From the NCBI GenBank assembly GCA_017794705.1, contig CP051235.1, positions 2,047,010 through 2,111,009 on the forward strand: a stretch of 64,000 nucleotides of DNA. The letters are read 5' to 3'. The notes below the pieces were generated by a model. That model saw nothing but the letters and a program-made list of their open reading frames with translations, was not told the DNA's origin and did no database searches. The position numbers and the translations under genes are program-made. The DNA comes from Devosia sp. GTDB taxonomy: Bacteria > Pseudomonadota > Alphaproteobacteria > Rhizobiales > Devosiaceae. Position 1 is the stretch's first letter, and each line of letters opens with the position of its first letter. Shown here piece after piece: positions 26,641-34,067 of this stretch.

Positions 26641-27231
26641 TTGTTTGCCAACCGCTACACAGCTCTGGTTGACGCGTGTTCGCTTGCGGGTGTGCTCAAA
26701 CGAAATCTACTGCTTTCATTAGCGGAGGCTGAATTCTTTCGGGTTCGATGGTCCAAAGAGATATTGGATGAAACGCAAGTCGCAATTGAACGGATGCTCG
26801 CCAGTCGTGGACTGGTTGACTCGAGGAAAAGAGCGCAAAAATCTCGTCAAGCGATGGAAGCGGCATTCGAAGATGCAATGGTCGCGGAATATGACACCTA
26901 TGTGGAGGTGTGTTCCGCTTTGCCCGACCCTACAGATCGCCACGTGCTCGCTGCTGCCTTGAAGACCAGAGCGGACACGCTAGTCACGGAAAACGTCAAG
27001 CACTTTCCCGTAGAAGTCGTCAGCAGTTTTGGCATCGAAATCCGAACGGCTGACAGCTTCATCGCTGATACAATTGAACTCGACGCGGCTCGAGCGGCGG
27101 CTGCGATCAAAAGAATGCGTGAGCGCTTCAAAAAGCCGGAAGTGACTCCAAACTCATTGATCACGTCGATGGATGCACAGGGGCTGACTCTATCGGTGGA
27201 CGCCTTGCGGGGGTTCACCGAACTCTTATAG
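26641..27231 (+). CDS. PIN-domain ribonuclease toxin
   Basis: The product of 196 residues starts at TTG 26641, with GGAG 12 bases upstream. It shows PIN-domain landmarks: a first acidic residue in Ala-Leu-Val-Asp-Ala-Cys-Ser, a middle Glu in Lys-Glu-Ile-Leu-Asp-Glu, and Asp-Pro-Thr-Asp-Arg-His with acidic residues for metal binding, then Leu-Val-Thr-Glu-Asn. PIN toxins cleave RNA, often tRNA or mRNA. A tail of about 50 residues exceeds the VapC minimum. It ends 20 bases before a strong terminator and shares the low-GC character of its antitoxin. Confidence 0.8.
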   Translation: MFANRYTALVDACSLAGVLKRNLLLSLAEAEFFRVRWSKEILDETQVAIERMLASRGLVDSRKRAQKSRQAMEAAFEDAMVAEYDTYVEVCSALPDPTDRHVLAAALKTRADTLVTENVKHFPVEVVSSFGIEIRTADSFIADTIELDAARAAAAIKRMRERFKKPEVTPNSLITSMDAQGLTLSVDALRGFTELL

Positions 27232-27250
27232 ACTGCAGGTTCATCGTAAG

Positions 27251-27284
27251 AAAAGGCCCGGGATTGCTCCCGGGCCTTTTCGTT
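27251..27284. terminator. Strong bidirectional intrinsic terminator
   Basis: AAAAGGCCCGGG-attgct-CCCGGGCCTTTT forms a 12-base perfect stem with A-run and T-run flanks, so it can end the toxin transcript (+) and that of hppA (-). Confidence 0.92.
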
Positions 27285-27348
27285 TCCTTATCCCCCCGCC
27301 CTTCGACAGGCTCAGGATGAGGGGTGCGGTGGTTGCCGCTGGCGCTGA

Positions 27349-29457
27349 CTAGTGCGCCAATATCGCCAGCAGCAGGAGCGCCATGATGTTGGTGATCTTG
27401 ATCATGGGGTTCACGGCCGGGCCGGCGGTGTCTTTGTAGGGGTCGCCGACGGTGTCGCCGGTGACGGAGGCCTTGTGGGCCTCGCCGCCCTTTTCGTGTT
27501 TGACACCCTGGCTGTCGGTGAAGCCGTCCTCGAAGCTCTTCTTGGCGTTATCCCATGCGCCGCCGCCGGCGGTCATGGAGATGGCCACGAAGAGGCCGGT
27601 GACGATCACGCCCATGAGCATGGCCCCAAGCGCCGAGAAGGCGGCGGCCTGACCGGCGATCCAGTTGATCACGAAATAGATCACGATGGGCGAGAGGACC
27701 GGCAGCAGCGAGGGCACGATCATTTCGCGGATCGCCGCCTTAGTCAGCATGTCGACCGCCTTGGCATAGTCGGGCTTGGATGTGCCCTTCATGATGCCGG
27801 GATCGGCCTTGAACTGACGCCGGACCTCGACCACCACGGACTGGGCGGCACGGCCCACCGCGGTCATCGAAATGCCGCCGAACAGGAACGGCAACAGGCC
27901 ACCCAGCAACAGGCCGGCCACCACATAGGGGCTCGACAGGTCGAAGGTCACCGTGATGTCGGTGAAGTAGGCCCGAAGATCCTCGGTATAGGCGGCGAAC
28001 AGCACCAGCGCACCGAGACCGGCGGAACCAATGGCATAGCCCTTGGTCACGGCCTTGGTGGTGTTGCCGACGGCGTCGAGTGCGTCGGTGTTGGCGCGGA
28101 CCTCGTCGGGCAGGCCGGCCATTTCAGCGATGCCACCGGCATTGTCCGTAACCGGGCCGAAGGCGTCGAGCGCAACGACCATACCGGCGAGGGCCAGCAT
28201 GGTGGTCACCGACACGGCGATGCCGAACAGGCCCGCCAGATTGTAGGTGACGATGATGCCGGCGACGATGACGATGGCCGGCAGGGCGGTCGATTCAAGC
28301 GAGACGGCCAGACCCTGGATGACGTTGGTGCCATGGCCGGTGATCGAGGCTTCGGCAATCGAGTTGACCGGGCGCTTGTTGGTGCCGGTGTAATATTCGG
28401 TGATGACGATGATCAGGCCGGTGATGACCAGACCGGTAACGCCGCACCAGAACAGGGCCATGGGGGTGAACGTGCGTTCGCCCACGGTGATGGCCACGTC
28501 CATGCCGCCGAAGATGTAGGAGATCACCGGGAACAGGGCGATCAGCGACAGAACGCCGGTGGCGATGATGCCCTTGTAAAGGGCGCCCATGATGTTGTTG
28601 TCCGAACCCAGACGCACGAAGAAGGCGCCGATGATCGAGGTCAACACGCAGGCGCCGCCAATGGCCAGCGGCAGGACCATGCCGGCATATTTGATCGCCT
28701 CGGGCAGGATGATGGAGGCCAGCACCATGGTGGCAACAGCGGTCACCACATAGGTTTCGAACAGGTCGGCGGCCATGCCGGCACAGTCGCCGACATTGTC
28801 ACCGACGTTGTCGGCGATGGTGGCCGGGTTGCGCGGATCATCCTCGGGGATGCCGGCTTCGACCTTGCCGACCATGTCGCCGCCGACGTCCGCACCCTTG
28901 GTGAAGATGCCGCCGCCGAGACGGGCAAAGATCGAGATCAGCGAAGCGCCGAAGCTGAGAGCCACGAGCGCGTTGATGACTTCACGGCTGGTGGCCTCAA
29001 AGCCGCCGACGGAGGTCATGTAGATGAAATAGAGGGTGACGCCCAAAAGGCCGAGACCGGCAACCAGCAGGCCGGTGACCGCACCGGACTTGAAGGCCAG
29101 ATCGAGCCCCCTGGCCAGCGATGTGGTGGCGGCCTGGGCCACGCGCACGTTGGCGCGCACCGAGACATTCATGCCGATGAAGCCGGCGGCACCGGAAAGC
29201 ACGGCACCGATGACAAAGCCGATGGCGGCATAAATGCCCAGGAGCCACCAGGCCAGAACCGTGATGACCACGCCGACAATGGCGATGGTGGTATATTGAC
29301 GTTTGAGATAGGCCTGCGCGCCCTCGCGGACGGCGGCCGAGATTTCCTGCATACGTTCATTGCCGGCATCGGCAGCGAGCAGGGCCCGCGTGGTGACGAC
29401 ACCGTAAACGATAGACAGCGCCCCGCAGATGACAATCAGCCAGAGTGCTAAGCTCAT
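27349..29457 (-). CDS. hppA: Membrane proton-pumping pyrophosphatase (K+-insensitive type)
   Basis: This inner-membrane pump couples pyrophosphate hydrolysis to proton export. It has about 16 hydrophobic segments in 702 residues. The catalytic region has [11 protein letters not shown] and [10 protein letters not shown] near residues 195-235. The Thr-Thr-Lys-Ala-Val-Thr-Lys-Gly stretch near 465 has Lys where K+-dependent enzymes have Ala, indicating the K+-insensitive class. ATG 29457 is preceded by GAGGG at six bases and is preferred to TTG 29463. It ends at the bidirectional terminator. Confidence 0.95.
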   Translation of the reverse strand: MSLALWLIVICGALSIVYGVVTTRALLAADAGNERMQEISAAVREGAQAYLKRQYTTIAIVGVVITVLAWWLLGIYAAIGFVIGAVLSGAAGFIGMNVSVRANVRVAQAATTSLARGLDLAFKSGAVTGLLVAGLGLLGVTLYFIYMTSVGGFEATSREVINALVALSFGASLISIFARLGGGIFTKGADVGGDMVGKVEAGIPEDDPRNPATIADNVGDNVGDCAGMAADLFETYVVTAVATMVLASIILPEAIKYAGMVLPLAIGGACVLTSIIGAFFVRLGSDNNIMGALYKGIIATGVLSLIALFPVISYIFGGMDVAITVGERTFTPMALFWCGVTGLVITGLIIVITEYYTGTNKRPVNSIAEASITGHGTNVIQGLAVSLESTALPAIVIVAGIIVTYNLAGLFGIAVSVTTMLALAGMVVALDAFGPVTDNAGGIAEMAGLPDEVRANTDALDAVGNTTKAVTKGYAIGSAGLGALVLFAAYTEDLRAYFTDITVTFDLSSPYVVAGLLLGGLLPFLFGGISMTAVGRAAQSVVVEVRRQFKADPGIMKGTSKPDYAKAVDMLTKAAIREMIVPSLLPVLSPIVIYFVINWIAGQAAAFSALGAMLMGVIVTGLFVAISMTAGGGAWDNAKKSFEDGFTDSQGVKHEKGGEAHKASVTGDTVGDPYKDTAGPAVNPMIKITNIMALLLLAILAH

Positions 29458-29631
29458 ATTCAACCCTCTATTTTGGTTCCAATCTCCCCCAAGAGATACC
29501 GGAATCCGGCGCGCAAAAACCCGCCCCCCGGCCTCTCCCCCCTGGGAATGGCGCGGAGCCTAGGGCCAAAATGTCGCATGAGCAAATGTTTTGCGCCCGA
29601 AACCCCAAGGGACTGGGGATTTCGGTGCCGG

Positions 29632-29949
29632 TCAGAGCCGGTTCAGTTGCTTGACGAGGGTCTCGGGATCGCCGGCCAGGTGCAGGCGCTTCTGGCGGGA
29701 GGTAGTGCCCGCGGCGAGGGTGACCGAGGAGGCGGGCAGGCCGAAGGCCCTGGCGACAAGGGTGCAAACGGCCTTGTTGGCCGCGCCCTTGTCGGGCACG
29801 GCACGGACTCTCAGCGCCAGATGCCGGCTACCGTCATCGCGGGCAATGATGCCGTCGATCCGGTCAGCGGCAGCGCCGGGCGTAACCCGGACGCTCAGCA
29901 ACAGGCCATCAGATTGCTTGTGGTGGAGGGGCGGCGCCCGATCAGCCAA
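29632..29949 (-). CDS. DUF167 (YggU) family protein
   Basis: The 105-residue protein matches the DUF167/YggU family: a Val-Arg-Val-Thr-Pro-Gly-Ala strand, an Ala-Leu-Arg-Val-Arg-Ala-Val-Pro-Asp-Lys-Gly-Ala-Ala-Asn segment and a final Gly-x-x-Ser-Arg-x-Lys motif. The fold is known, the role is not. It overlaps the yggT gene by eight bases; yggT-yggU pairing is common in proteobacteria. Confidence 0.88.
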   Translation of the reverse strand: MADRAPPLHHKQSDGLLLSVRVTPGAAADRIDGIIARDDGSRHLALRVRAVPDKGAANKAVCTLVARAFGLPASSVTLAAGTTSRQKRLHLAGDPETLVKQLNRL

Positions 29950-30241
29950 AGCGGATGGAATTCATCAGCGGATAGAGAATCACCAGCCGGATGAAATAGA
30001 TGGCGAGGAACAGAACGATCGGGGAAATGTCGAGCCCGCCGAACGAGGGAATGACGCGGCGCAACGGTCCCAGCACCGGTTCGGTGATCTGGTAGAGCGC
30101 ATTGGCGATGGTCGCGACGAACCGGTTCGACATGTTCAGGATGTTGAAGGCCAGAAGCCAGCTGACGATCACCTGGGCAATGATGATCCAGATGACCAGC
30201 GACAGGACCAGGTCAATGAATTGCAGGAGGCCGAAGAGCAT
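29942..30241 (-). CDS. YggT family membrane protein
   Basis: About 99 residues with two long hydrophobic segments, near 5-35 and 68-92, and the YggT signature Val-Ser-Trp-Leu-Leu between them. The Thr-Glu-Pro-Val-Leu-Gly-Pro-Leu-Arg-Arg-Val-Ile-Pro loop is typical. Members are implicated in osmotic tolerance or in cell-division and SepF-linked loci in other phyla; the role here is unknown. ATG 30241 is preferred to the upstream in-frame start. A 45-base hairpin repeat stands 24 bases upstream. Confidence 0.85.
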   Translation of the reverse strand: MLFGLLQFIDLVLSLVIWIIIAQVIVSWLLAFNILNMSNRFVATIANALYQITEPVLGPLRRVIPSFGGLDISPIVLFLAIYFIRLVILYPLMNSIRFG

Positions 30242-30264
30242 GGGGCGGGCTTTCTTTTGCATTC

Positions 30265-30309
30265 GGGCTGCCGAACCGCGAAACCGGTTCCCACTTTCGC
30301 TGGCAGCCC
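30265..30309 (-). repeat. 45-base hairpin repeat, copy 2 (inverted)
   Basis: Arms GGGCTGCC and GGCAGCCC enclose an inverted copy of the GTGGGAACCGGTTT core. Relative to 14446-14490 both outer arms and the inner stem differ in ways that keep pairing. It lies in the probable 5' leader of yggT. Confidence 0.6.
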
Positions 30310-30393
30310 TTGTTTATGTGCTGGCTTTATCTAGGGGCTTGGTGGGCGCGGGGCAAGATCATGCCGCAAAAGGTGGTGGAGGAGCCGTAAAGT

Positions 30394-30430
30394 AAAAGGC
30401 CCGCTCCAAAAACGCGGAGGCGGACCTTTT
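30394..30430. terminator. Intrinsic terminator, probably for the TerB-like gene
   Basis: AAAAGG-c-CCGC-TCC pairs with GGA-g-GCGG-a-CCTTTT around a short A-rich loop, with a T-run at either end. It lies downstream of the minus-strand TerB-like gene and could act on both strands. Confidence 0.7.
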
Positions 30431-30629
30431 GAACATGTCCGGTACGCAAAACCTGATCCGGACGAATTGAGGATTGCAACCGGCGTGCCAGTTTTGCGTG
30501 CGGGGCGGGAGAGCCGGATTTGCTGGGGTTTTTGGGGGGGGCAGGAGCAGGTGTTAAGCGGAGGTTGCCTCAGGCTGCGTTGCAGAATGCGAGGCGCGTT
30601 GCATTTTGCATTTTGAATGCCCTCCGGGC

Positions 30630-30732
30630 GACCCCCACCCTCATTCCCTCCCCACAAGGGGGAGGGATGCCTTTGCGGCAAACTCGGAGTGCTCCCCTCC
30701 CCTTGATGGGGAGGGCCAGGGTGGGGTGGGGC
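30630..30732. repeat. GC-rich palindromic (REP/BIME-like) element
   Basis: Two ctccc-gggag hairpins (near 30645-30666 and 30696-30712), flanked by complementary cccaccctc and gggtggggtggg arms, form the same mosaic layout as other elements of the window. Confidence 0.7.
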
Positions 30733-30757
30733 AACTCACTCAGAGCGGGTTCGCTGA

Positions 30758-31192
30758 TCAGCTGCGCTTCATCTGGGAGCGGAGGATGGTGCGGTCTCTG
30801 GTGGAGACGCCGATGAGTTCGGCGACGCGCCAGACCATATTGTCTTCCATCTCGTGGTTGGTCTTGTCGGCGAAGACGACGGCCCACATCATGCGGATGA
30901 TTTCGAGGCGCTGGTCCATTTCCAGCTGGGTGATGCCCGAGGTGAAGGCGTAGAAGTCGACGGCTTCGGCGTCCTTCTTGTGGGCCTTTTCCATCAGGGC
31001 TTTCACTTCCGAAGTGCTCAGATCGAAATGATCCTGCAGCACGCCCTTGACCGCCTCGCGCTCACTCTCCTCGACCTCGCCATCGACTCCGATCAGATGG
31101 ACCAGCAGGGCGGCGACCGCCAGCTTGGTGTCGATGGCGTCTTCGATTTCAGCTTCGGGTTTTGCGAACAGGCGGGAGATGGCGTCGAACAT
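30758..31192 (-). CDS. TerB/DjlA-N-like family protein
   Basis: About 144 residues from ATG 31192 (Met-Phe-Asp-Ala-Ile). The sequence is all-helical with the acidic Val-Asp-Gly-Glu-Val-Glu-Glu-Ser-Glu segment near residue 38 and a matching Ala-Asp-Lys-Thr-Asn-His-Glu-Met-Glu-Asp segment near 110, the repeated metal-site pattern of the TerB fold. Family names refer to tellurite resistance, but lone TerB proteins like this have no known role. It is divergent from the SOS cassette. Confidence 0.75.
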   Translation of the reverse strand: MFDAISRLFAKPEAEIEDAIDTKLAVAALLVHLIGVDGEVEESEREAVKGVLQDHFDLSTSEVKALMEKAHKKDAEAVDFYAFTSGITQLEMDQRLEIIRMMWAVVFADKTNHEMEDNMVWRVAELIGVSTRDRTILRSQMKRS

Positions 31193-31340
31193 GAAGGGAT
31201 TTTTCCGGCGGAGCGTTGTTTGCCGCCAACCTAGAGACGCATCGGGCCGGGTCAAGTGGTTTGCACAGGGTCGTGACAGGCGCAGCCCTTGGGAGGAAGG
31301 GTCGCGCGACTCTGTTCTTGACTCCTGACGCGATTCTGAT

Positions 31341-31355
31341 GTTCACTTTTTGTTC
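31341..31355 (+). promoter_or_regulatory. LexA (SOS) box
   Basis: GTTC-N7-GTTC, the alphaproteobacterial LexA operator, is matched exactly at 31341-31344 and 31352-31355. A TTGACT at 31318-31323 lies about 20 bases upstream as a possible -35. The box directly precedes imuA, as in characterised SOS mutagenesis cassettes of this class. Confidence 0.85.
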
Positions 31356-31399
31356 TAATGACAGAACAGGCTGCCGGAACGGCAGGGAGCGACGGGATC

Positions 31400-32281
31400 A
31401 TGGCCCAATCCGTGGTGAAACCGGGAAAAAGGATCAGCGGCGAATCGGGTTCGTCTACATCGGCGCGCAAGCTGGCGCTGGTGACGAAACTGCGGGACCA
31501 GATTGCCGCGATCGAGAAGCGGCACGGGCAGGCGGAGCGAGCCGGAGACGGGCAGGCGGCGGAAGGGGCGGCGGGGTTCCGGACGGCACCGGCCGGGATT
31601 TTGCACGAGGTCTGGACCGATCAGGATCGCAATGCCGGGGCAGCACTGGGCTTTGCGCTGGGTCAGGCGAGGGCGCTTCTGGACCGGCAGCGGCCGGCGA
31701 TCCTGTGGGTGCAGCTTGCCCATGAGGGGCAGGAGACCGGGCTGCCTTATGGACCCGGGCTGCGCCGGTTCGGGCTTGATCCCGAGGCGCTGGTGATCTG
31801 CCGGGTGCAGAACGTCACCGAATTTTTGTGGGCGGTCGAAGAGGCGGCGGGCTGCCAGGCGGTGGCGGCGGTGATCGGCGATGTGGTGCAGCCGGGCAAG
31901 GCGCTCGATTTCACCGCGTCGCGGCGGTTCAGCATGCGGGCGGAAGCGGCGGGCATTTCGATTTTCATGGTGCGCTACGGCACCGGCCGCGAGGCGAGCG
32001 CGGCGGGATTGCGCTGGCGGGTGATGCCGCACCTCAGCGGGGCGGCGCCGTTCGATGCGCGGGCGCCGGGAGTGCCGCGGTTCGAGGTGGCGCTGGAAAA
32101 GGGCGAGGCGCTGATGGGCCTCAAACAGGGGAGCGGGAACTGGATTTTAGACTGGACTGACCATGGTTTTGAACGCGACACAGATGGAAAGCTTGACGGC
32201 CAGCCGGGCGAAGGCCGGGCGGCGGCGCTTTCTGGCGCTGCATTTGCCGCGCTGGGCTACCGATTGTCTGAAACGGCATGA
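31400..32281 (+). CDS. imuA: SOS mutagenesis accessory protein ImuA
   Basis: ImuA is a RecA-like helper in the LexA-controlled ImuA-ImuB-DnaE2 mutasome for translesion synthesis. The product shows the family stretch from Glu-Val-Trp near residue 70 through Leu-Gln...Trp-Val-Gln and Asp-Pro-Glu-Ala-Leu-Val to the final Trp-Ile-Leu-Asp-Trp. The frame is open from ATG 31358, but that codon is only two bases past the LexA box; ATG 31400 leaves a leader and is preferred. The 3' end overlaps imuB by 119 bases, more than usual, and the last 40 residues look like read-through of the imuB start region. Confidence 0.85.
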   Translation: MAQSVVKPGKRISGESGSSTSARKLALVTKLRDQIAAIEKRHGQAERAGDGQAAEGAAGFRTAPAGILHEVWTDQDRNAGAALGFALGQARALLDRQRPAILWVQLAHEGQETGLPYGPGLRRFGLDPEALVICRVQNVTEFLWAVEEAAGCQAVAAVIGDVVQPGKALDFTASRRFSMRAEAAGISIFMVRYGTGREASAAGLRWRVMPHLSGAAPFDARAPGVPRFEVALEKGEALMGLKQGSGNWILDWTDHGFERDTDGKLDGQPGEGRAAALSGAAFAALGYRLSETA

Positions 32282-33914
32282 CGGGGACCTGGCCGAGCAA
32301 CTGATCGCGGTCCGGGCGCCGCTGGTGCTTTACGCGCCGGAGCGTGGGGCCATGCGGCTGAAGGCGGTTGATGCACGGGCTACGGAGTTGGGGCTTTTCG
32401 AAGGCCAGAGCCTGTCGGATGCGCGGGCGCTTTGCCCGCAACTGGTGGCGCGCCAGATCGACGAGATGGGGCTGACCCAATTGTTTGGCCAGTTTGCCGA
32501 CTGGCATTCCTATGCCTCCCCGATCGTCGAAGTGCATGATGACATGGCGCCCTATGGTGATCTGATGATCGATGTGACCGGGGTTTCTCACCTGTTCGGC
32601 GGCGAGGAAAAAATGCTCGCCCATGTCACCGGGCGGCTGACCCGGCTGGGATTTGCCGTGCAGGCGGGGCTGGCCGGGACGGTGGGCGCCGCCTGGGCCC
32701 TCAGCCATTATGCCCCGGGGGTGATTATTGCGGACGAAGGCTCACCTCTCCCCTGGGGGAGAGGTCGACGCGAAGCGGCGGGTGAGGGGGCCTTTGGTTC
32801 CGAACCTGACGCAAGGCCCCCTCACCCCAACCCTCTCCCCCAGGGGAGAGGGGGTGTGGATGCTGTGCCTGACCGCCAGTCTCTTGCCGATATTCTCGCG
32901 CCCCTGCCGGTGGAGGCGCTGAGGCTGGACCCGATGCGGGTGAGCGGGCTCAGGCAGATGGGGCTGAAACGTGTCGGGCAGGTGCTGGGGCGGGACCGCA
33001 AGCCGCTGCAGGCGCGCTTCGGCGATGTGCTGATGGCGCGGCTCGACCAGATATTGGGGCTGAGGACGGAAAAACTGGTGGCGCGGCTGCCGCTGCCCGA
33101 GCGGCAGGTGGAGCGGCGCTTTGCCGATCCGATCGGGCTTCTGGACGATGTGATGGCCAGTGTCAGCGACCTGTCTGTGCAGATGCAGGCGCTTCTGGAA
33201 AGCGAGGGGTTGGGCGCGCAGACCTTTCACCTGTTCCTGTACCGGGTCGATCATCAGCTGATGCATCTGCCGGTCAATGGTGCCCGGGCGATGCGTGATG
33301 CGAAACACCTGACACGCCTGTTCGCCAACCGGATGGAGCGGCTGAGCGGGGAATTCGATGCCGGGTTCGGGATCGAGGCGGTGCGGCTGGCGGTGACTTC
33401 GGTGTCGCGACTCGATGCCGAACAGGCCGGGGTGTTTGAGGCGGGCGACGGGACGGCGGATCTCGACCGGCTTTATGACCGGATGGCCAGCCGGCTGGGG
33501 CCGCAGGCGGTGCAGCGGACGAAATATTTCAATTCGCATGTGCCCGAACGGGCGGTGCAACTGGAACCGGTGATTGCCCGGACGCTCGATGATGCGCTGG
33601 CGCTTGATTTGTCCGGCGTGCCGGAACGGCCGGAGCGGTTGCTGCCGGTGCCCGAGGAAATCCAGGTGATGGCCGAGGTGCCGGACGGACCGCCGCTCAG
33701 AATGGTGTGGCGCAAACTGACCTACCGGATCGCCAGGGCGGCGGGGCCGGAGCGGATCGGGGTGGAATGGTGGCAGCCGGGCGAAGGCGGGCTGACGCGG
33801 GACTATTACAAGGTCGAGGACGGCGACGGGCGGCGCTTCTGGCTTTATCGCGAGGGGCTTTATGAAAGCGAGACGGCGGTGCCGCGCTGGTTTTTGCACG
33901 GGCTGTTTTCGTGA
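32163..33914 (+). CDS. imuB: Y-family polymerase-like mutasome protein ImuB
   Basis: ImuB is a catalytically inactive Y-family polymerase homologue that links ImuA, DnaE2 and the sliding clamp. The N-terminus has Phe-Leu-Ala-Leu-His-Leu-Pro-Arg-Trp where active enzymes have catalytic Asp, and Ile-Asp-Val-Thr-Gly-Val-Ser-His-Leu-Phe-Gly-Gly near residue 140. Residues of about 194-232 are encoded by a three-hairpin GC-rich repeat and read as low-complexity Pro/Gly/Arg sequence between two normal ImuB segments. The frame is kept. ATG 32184 is an alternative start. Length 583, longer than usual because of the insert. Confidence 0.92.
   Translation: MVLNATQMESLTASRAKAGRRRFLALHLPRWATDCLKRHDGDLAEQLIAVRAPLVLYAPERGAMRLKAVDARATELGLFEGQSLSDARALCPQLVARQIDEMGLTQLFGQFADWHSYASPIVEVHDDMAPYGDLMIDVTGVSHLFGGEEKMLAHVTGRLTRLGFAVQAGLAGTVGAAWALSHYAPGVIIADEGSPLPWGRGRREAAGEGAFGSEPDARPPHPNPLPQGRGGVDAVPDRQSLADILAPLPVEALRLDPMRVSGLRQMGLKRVGQVLGRDRKPLQARFGDVLMARLDQILGLRTEKLVARLPLPERQVERRFADPIGLLDDVMASVSDLSVQMQALLESEGLGAQTFHLFLYRVDHQLMHLPVNGARAMRDAKHLTRLFANRMERLSGEFDAGFGIEAVRLAVTSVSRLDAEQAGVFEAGDGTADLDRLYDRMASRLGPQAVQRTKYFNSHVPERAVQLEPVIARTLDDALALDLSGVPERPERLLPVPEEIQVMAEVPDGPPLRMVWRKLTYRIARAAGPERIGVEWWQPGEGGLTRDYYKVEDGDGRRFWLYREGLYESETAVPRWFLHGLFS
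32741..32856 (+). repeat. GC-rich three-hairpin repeat inside imuB
   Basis: ACCTCTCCCC-tg-GGGGAGAGGT (32744-32765), a gap-spanning pair ggtgagggggcct/aggccccctcacc (32781-32826) and CCCTCTCCCC-ca-GGGGAGAGGG (32831-32852) make three stems. It belongs to the palindromic family seen in the intergenic gaps. Confidence 0.85.
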
Positions 33915-33941
33915 TGAGCATATTCATGTGTGGAACAAGCG

Positions 33942-34060
33942 GCCCCACCCCACCCCGACCCTCCCCATCAAGGGGAGGGTGGAAGCGGTGCTTGTGGTGC
34001 AGCAGTGCGGCCCATTCTGACCGCACCTCCCCCTTGATGGGGGAGGCCGGGAGGGGGTGG
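33942..34060. repeat. GC-rich palindromic element between imuB and dnaE2
   Basis: ccctccccatcaaggggaggg (33959-33979) and cctcccccttgatgggggagg (34026-34046), with outer accccacccc/gggggtgg arms, repeat the mosaic layout. Its right edge supplies the GGAG before the dnaE2 ATG. Confidence 0.75.
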
Positions 34061-34067
34061 AGCGGCG

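Larger units (their letters stand above)
30242..30757. other. Intergenic region with hairpin repeat, terminator and GC-rich palindromic element
   Basis: This gap of about 515 bases separates the minus-strand yggT and terB genes. It contains the 45-base hairpin, a bidirectional terminator-like hairpin and a two-armed GC-rich palindromic element. I see no credible gene. Confidence 0.7.

Noticed and set aside
27299-27325. cccttcgacaggctcaggatgagggg segment as a regulatory site
   Set aside because: It looks like a commonly dispersed small repeat beside the terminator; I saw no second full copy in this window and no tie to a gene.
27352-29451. A 699-codon plus-strand frame over hppA
   Set aside because: It is antisense to the clear pyrophosphatase and has His/Gly/Asp-rich shadow composition without family features.
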